NCBI GenBank assembly: GCA_030765045.1
Contig: CM060969.1
Coordinates: 47,087,216 to 47,151,215, forward strand
Length of the DNA stretch: 64,000 bases
Direction: 5' to 3'
Origin: Tenodera sinensis
Lineage: Eukaryota; Arthropoda; Insecta; Mantodea; Mantidae
Position 1 is the stretch's first letter. Each line of letters opens with the position of its first letter. Under the pieces are notes generated by a model that saw only the letters and a list, made by a program, of their open reading frames with translations, had not been told where the DNA came from and did no database searches. This document shows positions 57,458-64,000 of this stretch, piece by piece. Position numbers and translations under genes: made by a program.

Positions 57458-59472
57458 TTATGCATTGCATTTTACACACGTAAGAACTTTTCCAACTTCT
57501 GCTGTGCATTTTCCACATACTGGCTTCTTGGAAATATGATAGGAATTTCTTGCTTTGTTCTGTGTGAGTTATGACCTATTTGACACTGTCGTCGGCGATT
57601 AGGGGTTGGATGTTCTTCGGTTGGATCAGTCTGTATACAACGTTGTCTAGTTCCCAAGTAGGCTTCTCTTACCTCATCAGCGAGTTGAAGAATGAACCTG
57701 CGGCGTGAAAGTTCCTTGCCAGTTATTTCTCGAAACACTATCCAAGCGTTGATGTAGCTAGGTCCAATACATATGTTAGAAAAAAACATGCATCGGCCAT
57801 CTGCGGATACCAGCACGAACGGAATATAATCGTGCCATCTCATCAATCATATCCACTCCATATTTACTCTTGTAAAACTGAACTGTTTCAAGAAGCTTCT
57901 TGGAGACTGCCGATATTGCACATGAGTTGTGAAGTGTACTCATTATAATTACATTCTTCTGTGACTTTCCTTGGTAGCTGGTTAGCAAAATACCATCGTT
58001 TTTCTTCATGAGAATGGTATCATAAAAAGGAGCTCTGGAATTTCTAAGGTGATCAGGAACTTCTCGTCTCGATCTATTCACAGTTCCTACGATACTAGTG
58101 CCCGACTCCTTCAGTGTTTTAGCTAGTGATAGTGAAGTAAAGTAGTTGTCGGTGGTAACGTTTCGTCCCTTTTTTAGAAAAGGATGTTTTAGAAACATCA
58201 CAACATATTCTGGAATACATTCGTTCTGAGGCCGCTGATTATCCTTCCCCAGGTATGGGATATCGTTGCAGAGTTACTTTCAGTTCACATCTCTAGGCAT
58301 CCAGTAGTTTATACCAAATTTATCAGGCTTATTGGCCATGTGTTGAATAAATGGACAGCGACATTGTGTAGGATAAAGTTGTTCATCTACTGTAAGGAAT
58401 GTACCTAGTATGTAGAGCAAGCCTTACAGTTTTCAATAAATTTGTTCCAAATAGTTGAAACTAGAGCAAACGCATCCGTCTTTAGCCTTTCAGAACGGGA
58501 TGACCTGACATCAAATCTTAAAAATCTCATCAGCTCCACAAATCTGTTCCTTGCCATGTTATCAGAAAATATAAGTGGCCCCCACTTTTTGAACAATAGT
58601 TCAACTAGTTCAAGGCTTCCGCACCCAAGTGCACCCTGCAAGTAAATTACGCTGATGAAAGCGTCTAACTCATCCAAGGAAACAGTTCATTTCTCGTCAT
58701 TTTTCTTCTCTCTTGCTTCAATCTCGGTAGATTTTTTGATATGTTGAAGAATCGACTCATCAATGAACAACTTCCAAGCAGATGCATGGCTGCTGTTCCT
58801 TACATGTCTCTTAGCATAAGCAGTAGGGCCTCCTTTTTCTTCAACAACATTATGTTGCTCTGTTCTACCGGGATTGTGACCTGGATCGATGATCTGCCAC
58901 TCAGTACCCTTATCTCTACTAAGAATTTTTGTAAGTGCAGGAAGTTTTTCCTCTTCATGTTGCCTTTTTCTGCCTCTTTCTTATTATTGGTTGTGTTGAA
59001 GTGGTTACCTGAAACTTTAGTATTACTAGTAGGCATTCTATTTTCACTTGCCGCTTGTGACGCACTCAAATGTGCTGCAAGTCATGTTCAAATGATGGTT
59101 GTATCGAGCTATGCCCATACCTTCTTACCTCCCTCGCAGCACGAAAATTACAGGAAATATTATCTTAAATTTGATTTTCTGAAAATAAATAAGAAAAGCA
59201 AATATATGTGTATATTGTGTATAAACAAGAAAATGACTAACTACATAAATGTACCTATTAGGAATACAGTTTCATGTTATGCAATATCTAAAGAAAGCAG
59301 AATAAAACTTACCATTTAAATAATCTTCACTGAATGACTCATCTTCCAATTGTGTGATTCAGCTAGAGGTTGATAATCATCTTCACCACTACCATCTTCT
59401 GATACATCGTCTGGTATATCATGAAATATAGCCAGGATTTCATCTGGTTTCAAATCACGAGACATATTACAG
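57458..59472 (-). pseudogene. piggyBac transposase (DDE_Tnp_1_7), frameshifted
   Basis: Order on the minus strand: MSRDLKPDEILAIFHDIPDD at 59472, an acidic N-terminus and a donor-like GGTAAGT near 59312. Next an acceptor-like TTGCAG near 59078 leads to a basic region and WKLFIDESILQHI. Then LDELDAFISVIYLQGALGCG at 58670. The catalytic Asp regions are TVDEQLYPTQCRCPFIQ (about 58388), NVTTDNYFTSLSLAKTL (about 58150) and YGVDMIDEMARLYSVRAG (about 57850). A C-terminal Cys cluster PVCGKC...CVKC ends at 57458. Frameshifts occur near 58930, 58405, 58210, 57800 and 57520. All expected Asp positions remain, which implies fairly recent decay. Confidence 0.88.
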
Positions 59473-59590
59473 GCATAGATTCACAACGTACACTGCTATA
59501 ATGAACAGTTGGTATGAAGACGGACAAAGCAGATTAGTGACAATGAGAAATCCAACGACAGTGTGAGCGAAAGCCTAACAAAATTGTAAC

Positions 59591-59625
59591 GGTCAAAAAT
59601 GACCGTCTCCGGGGTTCATGGTTAA
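59591..59625 (-). repeat. Internal copy of the piggyBac right end plus TTAA
   Basis: ggtcaaaaatgaccgtctcc followed by ggggttcatgg and TTAA (59622-59625) closely resembles the true right end at 59770-59804. The two lie 179 bp apart in the same orientation. Confidence 0.75.
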
Positions 59626-61896
59626 ACATGAAAAAACGCCCACGTAAATAATGACATGCCGAAAATTATTATGCTATATAAAACTAGAGGTTATATCAGG
59701 AAAAGTCATGAAAGGCCAAGCTTCGTTTTTAAAAACCGGCGGAACTAAACTTATTTAAATATCAAGAACGGTCAAAATGACCGCTACCGGGGTTCTAGTG
59801 TTAACTGGTTCCTAGAATATTACAACTTAATTAATAGTTCACAGACCGGCTTCAGACAGAATCATAGTACAAGTGAAAATGTACTCCTACTAAGCCAAGA
59901 CATCAAGGAAGCTTTCAATAGAAAGGAGGATACCTTGGCAGTATTCATTGATTTTAAATCAGCATATGACTCAGTCTGGAGAAATAAATTAGTTGAGAAG
60001 TTGCAATCAATAGGTGTGAAAAGTAACATGCTTAAGTGGATAACTCAGTTTATTTCACAAAGATTTTGTGCCACAAAATATAATACATACATTTCCAAAT
60101 ATAAACAAACACACCGAGGACTTCCACAAGTTGCTGTTTTGAGCACAACACTCTTTAACATATATATAAATGACCTTCCATCAATAATAAAAACTTCAGA
60201 AACCAAAATTGCTTTATTTGCTGACGATGTAGTCATTTGGACTTCAGGCTCTTCAAAAAAACCTGAATTAATTAAAGACAGAATAGAAACAGCCCTAAAC
60301 AAAGTACATGAATGGAGCTCCAAAAACCTCATGACTATCAATGTGGAAAAAACAAATTATGAATTATTTACACTAAAATACAAACCAGTTAATATTAGCA
60401 TAAATTATAATGGTAAACCACTCAAAGCAGTTGATGATGCCAAATACTTAGGCATCACTTTCGACAGAAAGCTAAGTTGGAAAAAACATATAACAAACAT
60501 CTCAGAAAAGGTTGAAAAGAAATTGCAAATCCTGAAAAGGTTAGCTGGTGCTAAATGGGGCTGCTCAAGGAGAGTCCTTAACACAACATACAAAATGTAT
60601 ATTAAACCAAACCTCTTGTACTGTTCTGAAGCTTTAATAACAGCAGCAAATGCTAACATCAATAAACGTGAACAAATACAAAATCAGGCTCTTCGCCTAA
60701 TCACTGGAGCAGTTAAATCCACACCTATTGATGCCATGCTTGCCTTAACACGGACCCCATCAATAACAACAAAAATAGAAGAACAAGCATTGCTCCAACA
60801 CGAGAAAATGTTACGACTGCCAAACTCTAAATGGACAGAAGAGAACCTCCCCCCTTCAATCCTTAAAACTCATAGTAGTTTCCTAGAAAAGGTAACACAG
60901 ATTAAATCCAAATTGAACATTCCTAACACCAGAGAAAATCTACTTATAAGAGAAAATCCATTGGAATTATTGCAACCTACCTTCAATTTGGAATTAATAG
61001 AGGAAATAAGTAAATCAGACACACCAAAAGAAATACAAAAACTTCTAGCTCTGGAAACAATCAATACTAGGTATCCCACAGAAGAATGGCTGCACATATA
61101 TACTGATGGATCCTCCAAGGAAAACCTTACTGGAGCTGGAGTTACATGTTCACATTTTTCCTTTTATCATTCTGTTGGCAGAGACACAACAAATTATGAT
61201 GGAGAAATAGAGGCTGTATACATTGCTCTCCGACAATTATTAAATCTTCCCTTAAATAAATTTAACAAGGCAGTAATTCTTTCAGATTCTAAAGCTGCAA
61301 TTCAGGGAATATGTTCAAATACTACAAAGAAGTCAACAAAAATTAGAGAATGCTACAAAATGTTAACACAACTCCAAAAAGTTAATAAGACTGTTCATCT
61401 CCAATGGATTCCAGCACACTGTGGAGTCATGGGGAACGAAGCTGCAGACTCACTTGCAAAGAAAGGCACAACAATAAAACAAAAGTCTAAATTCAATTTC
61501 TCATATTCCTCAATAAAACGCTTGATCATTAAAAATTTTTGTCATTCATACCTACAAGAAATAGAAACAAATGCCAAAGATAAAAAATGGATTGCACTAC
61601 TTTCCAATCCAGATATAATCCCCAGAGACCAAGGAAAACAGCTGTTGCAGCCTTCCGATTATTGACAAATCATGACTGCTTGGCAAGTCATCTCTACAGA
61701 ATAGGTATCTCAGCCTCACCAATATGTGTCCTGTGTAACGATCCAGCAGAAATGAATGAAGAACACTTGAAGACCTGTGAAGCATTAAGATCAGAAGAAA
61801 CTACAGTTCAGAAGTATTGGAAAGCACGAATGCTAATGGCTTCATTGCCAGATGCAACGCACTAGAAAACAACAACAACAACATATTTTTCATAGG

Positions 61897-62280
61897 GTGA
61901 ATTTTTACAAATTTAGTGAAAATATCAAACATGTCAAAAATATATTTATAATTATACATTCCTGATGGACGTTTTCCATGTCTCTATAGTAACCAAAGCA
62001 TTTTTCTTATTTTTTATCATAGTACCGGGCTCGGTTGGTATTTTATGTTGAGTGGATTATTCTTCTGGCAAAGTTCACGTGCTGCTATATATTTTGTAGA
62101 CTTTTTGCCTCGATGTTTTATATATACATTTTCTTCAATGGTAGTTGCAGTTTTACCAGAACCAGAATGTATAAGTGCATGGTGAAATGTTATAATAGTT
62201 CCCTTTTCCATACATTGAGGAATAATTTTCTTGCATTTTCTTATGCTTTTATCAATAGTTCCGAAGTTTCTTGATTTATT
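61897..62280 (-). pseudogene. Gypsy integrase N-terminal zinc domain
   Basis: It reads MEKGTIITFHHALIHSGSGK, then TIEENVYIKHRGKK and KYIAARELCQKNNPLN. The H-x(n)-H...C-x2-C-type domain (FHHALIHSG and ELCQ) precedes the catalytic core; the first Cys of the C-x2-C pair appears as Arg. The core continues on the far side of the non-LTR copy 2 insertion (from 55301). Confidence 0.78.
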
Positions 62281-62810
62281 TCAAGAGCCATATTAAATAA
62301 ATGTGAAATTTCTGAACTTGTTTTTGTAAGTTTGCAAAATTTTTCAATTAAAGAAATGTGCCATCTTTTGTAATATTTAAATTTAATATTTTAATTTCAT
62401 TGTGTGGATTATAGCTTGTTTCAGGAATAATATTATTGATTTTAAGTCTTGAAAATGCATCAGTAGATATGTTATCTTTGCTGGAGATATGTTGAATTTC
62501 AATGTTGTATGATGTAACTTTTTGGATATAGCATGAAATTTTAGAGCTAGTTAATTTGCATTTCTGAATAAATTATAAGCTTGTATGATCTATATAAAGA
62601 ACTATCTTACGATCATATACCTACTCTCTAAATTTAACCCATTCAAAATAAGCTGAAGCTATTTCTTGTTTCATAACACATGTATTGGCTTCTGGTTTAG
62701 CTAAGGATTGTATTACATTTACATTTCTGTCAGACCAAATTTGAGTAAGTATTGTGCCATAAACTAAAGATGAGGCATCTGTGAGGATATGGTATCAGGT
62801 CGTTCCAGTA
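62281..62810 (-). pseudogene. Gypsy RNase H, second half, and linker
   Basis: Broken frames give HILTDASSLVYGTILTQIWS at 62795-62735, holding the first RNase H Asp (TDAS), then ANTCVMKQEIASAYFEW with the conserved Glu, and DRKIVLYIDHTSL with the next Asp (compare VYTDHKSL). A degraded linker to the integrase follows. Confidence 0.7.
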
Positions 62811-63647
62811 ACATTGTTGTTGTTAGCTAATGCTGGATTTCTGACAATGAAGTCATTAATCCTCTTGCTCTCCAATATTTTTCACTGATTGATGGGACCC
62901 TAGAAGTGGCCAGGCATATTTGAAGGTGGTCTCGGTCCATTTTCTCTTGCAGATCACATAGACGACAGAGTGGTGAAGAATATATCCCAATTGTGCTTAA
63001 ATGTTTTGCCAGACAATCATGTCCTGCAATCAACCTGAAGGTCACAGATGACGTTTTTCGAGGATACTCAGGAATGTTTGAATGCTTGAATGTTTGGTAG
63101 TTTCCATCTTTTATTTTTTGATTTTTCATAGTAATATTTTACAATAATTTTTTTAAAATTCAGAGTTGACTAATCTTTTAGCTGCATAAAATGTTAGATT
63201 AACTATAGATTTCTGTACATTGCTGGTACCCTTTTTTCCAAGAAAATCAACTTTCTCGTTACCACTCAGTTCACAGTGAGCTGGTATCCGTTGGAAAACT
63301 AGGTGTTTTTGAAGTGCTGTTAGATGGGTAAGGATTTTCCAACATTCTATAATTGTTTGGTGTTTTTGGTGACAACTTGGAAGTAACTGCCATAATTACT
63401 GCCCTGGAATCTGAGAGAATAACTGCTCAATGAAAATGTGAAATTCTATGCAAAAGATTTTATAGGGCCATTCAAATTGCTTCAATTTCTCCATCAAAGT
63501 TTATAGTTCCATAACTTAAAGATTTGTAATAGGAAAAGTGGTGGCACATGACTCCAGCCCCTGCTCCATCTCAGTTTGATATCAATGATCCATCAGTATA
63601 AATATGGAGCCATTCATGTTCCGGAAATCTGGTATGGATTTTCTCTA
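62811..63647 (-). mobile_element. Non-LTR family B insertion inside gypsy RNase H
   Basis: On the minus strand it begins near LEKIHTRFPEHEWLHIYTDG (about 63647), carries RNase H blocks and WIPAHCELSGNEKV (near 63250), then IPEYPRKTSSVTFRLIAGHD and CRLCDLQEKMDRDHLQIC, and ends with the family-B tail complement gttgttgttagctaatgctg at 62814 on. It is a 5'-truncated pseudogene. I found no clean target duplication. Confidence 0.82.
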
Positions 63648-63960
63648 ATGTAGATTCCTTAAATAATTGCTTGGAGCATTCAAAAGTTTTCTGATGTCCT
63701 TCCTCCCATATTAATTTTGTATCCCTTTTAAGTAATTCTCTAAGTGGAGAAATTCCCAAAACATAATTATAAAAGAATTTTGATGATAATTTAGGATACC
63801 TAAATGACATAGCTGTTTTAAATTTGTTGGTGCTGGAATTTCTTTAATTGCAGCAACAGAATCTGGTTTAGGTTTTATTCTGTTTTCTGTAATGATGAAT
63901 CCTAAAAACTTCGCTTCTTTTATGAATACTTTAGTTTTCTCAAGATTGAGTGTCATCTTA
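63648..63960 (-). pseudogene. Gypsy reverse transcriptase end and RNase H start
   Basis: MTLNLEKTKVFIKEAKFLGF, then IITENRIKPKPDSVAAIKEI and PAPTNLKQLCHLGILNYH form the RT thumb (compare L.L...K..F....FLG..I...GI..D..K..AI). A frameshift near 63780 leads to FYNYVLGISPLRELLKRDTK and HQKTFECSKQLFKES, the connection to RNase H. The open frame that continues into YTDGS at 63571 is a junction artefact with the family-B insertion. Confidence 0.8.
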
Positions 63961-64000
63961 CTTTCTTGAAATTTCAGAAGAATGTACTCAGTATGCTGTA

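Larger units (their letters stand above)
56902..59800 (-). mobile_element. piggyBac transposon, 2899 bp, with TTAA duplication
   Basis: TTAA at 56898-56901 and 59801-59804 flank tips CACTAGAACCCCGG (left) and the same sequence read inward up to CACTAGAACCCCGGT (right). Joining across one TTAA reproduces copy 1 exactly at 30665-30680. Subterminal palindromes GGTCATTTTTGACC (about 56947) and GGTCAAAATGACC (59770) lie near both ends. A transposase pseudogene is on the minus strand. Confidence 0.95.
55647..61865 (+). pseudogene. Family A ORF2 copy 2, split by piggyBac
   Basis: Upstream of piggyBac it encodes most of the endonuclease and the start of RT. GDFNAH is intact here (55704 on), unlike copy 1. 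After piggyBac it resumes in RT (from 59805), with FIDFKSAYDSVW, FADDVVIWTSG and the full RNase H (YTDGSS, YDGEIEA, LSDSKAAI, HCGVMGNEAADSLAKK), then the knuckle CVLCNDPAEMNEEHLKTC with all Cys kept. Disablements are an extra A in the run near 56525, a 1-bp deletion near 56782, a frameshift near 61621, and the 2.9-kb insertion. Confidence 0.9.
55316..61882 (+). mobile_element. Non-LTR family A, copy 2, with 5' inversion and nested piggyBac
   Basis: Bracketed by the perfect 14-bp duplication atatttttcatagg (55302-55315 and 61883-61896) inside the gypsy integrase. Bases 55316-55646 are the element's 5' end in reverse orientation. The forward part begins at 55647 (cagacaataca) and runs to the (AAC)n tail. 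About 295 bp present in copy 1 (29118-29411) are missing at the inversion point. The piggyBac element occupies 56902-59800. Confidence 0.93.
54995..63960 (-). mobile_element. Ty3/gypsy-type LTR retrotransposon, fragmented by insertions
   Basis: On the minus strand pieces appear in normal pol order: RT end (63956-63711), RNase H start (about 63780-63650), RNase H continuing (62800-62580), integrase zinc domain (62220-62010), integrase core (55301-54995). Two non-LTR insertions separate these, at 62811-63647 and 55316-61882. No LTR, gag, protease or complete RT is inside the window; the 5' part lies beyond 64000. All frames carry stops. Confidence 0.8.

Noticed and set aside
63571..63810. A frame joining gypsy RT to a YTDGS RNase H
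   Set aside because: The switch near 63647 is where a family-B LINE begins, so this is a junction artefact.
1..64000. CRISPR arrays, operons, ribosome binding sites, origins or rRNA
   Set aside because: The window is eukaryotic; direct repeats are microsatellites or transposons and no rRNA signature was seen.

Overview
This window is AT-rich eukaryotic nuclear DNA, most likely from an arthropod and probably an insect. The reasons are host exons with GT-AG introns, no bacterial gene order, and a mobile-element set typical of arthropods: RNase H-bearing non-LTR retrotransposons, Tc1/mariner, piggyBac, hAT, Penelope-like elements and several tRNA-derived SINE families. I cannot name the species. 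Few bases encode host protein; most of the rest that I can read is mobile DNA, much of it nested.

Host genes. A coiled-coil coding exon lies at 3034-3537 (+). An ankyrin-repeat terminal exon lies at 22810-23316 (+); its splice phase is compatible with the coiled-coil exon, so the two may belong to one gene with a roughly 19-kb TE-filled intron (inference). The first three coding exons of a DCAF6-like (IQWD1/NRIP) WD40 gene lie at 48974-49526 (+). Its next exon is not visible, so the window ends inside an intron of at least 14 kb.

1-22 kb: a 147-bp direct repeat, a SINE, a mariner-like element with matching tips (4063-6677) that contains two hairpin elements, hAT and non-LTR fragments, a Tc1/mariner pseudogene split by a 1016-bp TTAA-flanked element, a non-LTR tail running into a long (ATC)n tract, and (AAT)n tracts flanking a SINE. 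22-37 kb: the ankyrin exon, copies of a 0.8-kb interspersed repeat, a hAT transposase pseudogene split by a 3.7-kb non-LTR element (copy 1, 29071-32743), and a Penelope-like remnant (34068-34760) with a hammerhead-like motif at its 3' end. 37-48 kb: a second non-LTR family (37637-39190) carrying two later insertions, a 2.86-kb DD41D Tc1/mariner element (40219-43074) carrying a hairpin element and a SINE, and more SINEs. 49-64 kb, the DCAF6-like intron: a minus-strand Ty3/gypsy element whose integrase is split by a second copy of the first non-LTR family (55316-61882). That copy has an inverted 5' end and is itself split by a 2.9-kb piggyBac element (56902-59800). A further non-LTR tail lies inside the gypsy RNase H region.

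Most of the history can be read because the target-site duplications survive. The most interesting signal is a set of foldback elements sharing one architecture: an unpaired head, a long hairpin running to the 3' edge, and an 11-13 bp duplication. Three of the four carry hammerhead-ribozyme-like pieces, and one of these has the full CUGANGA / stem II / GAAA core.
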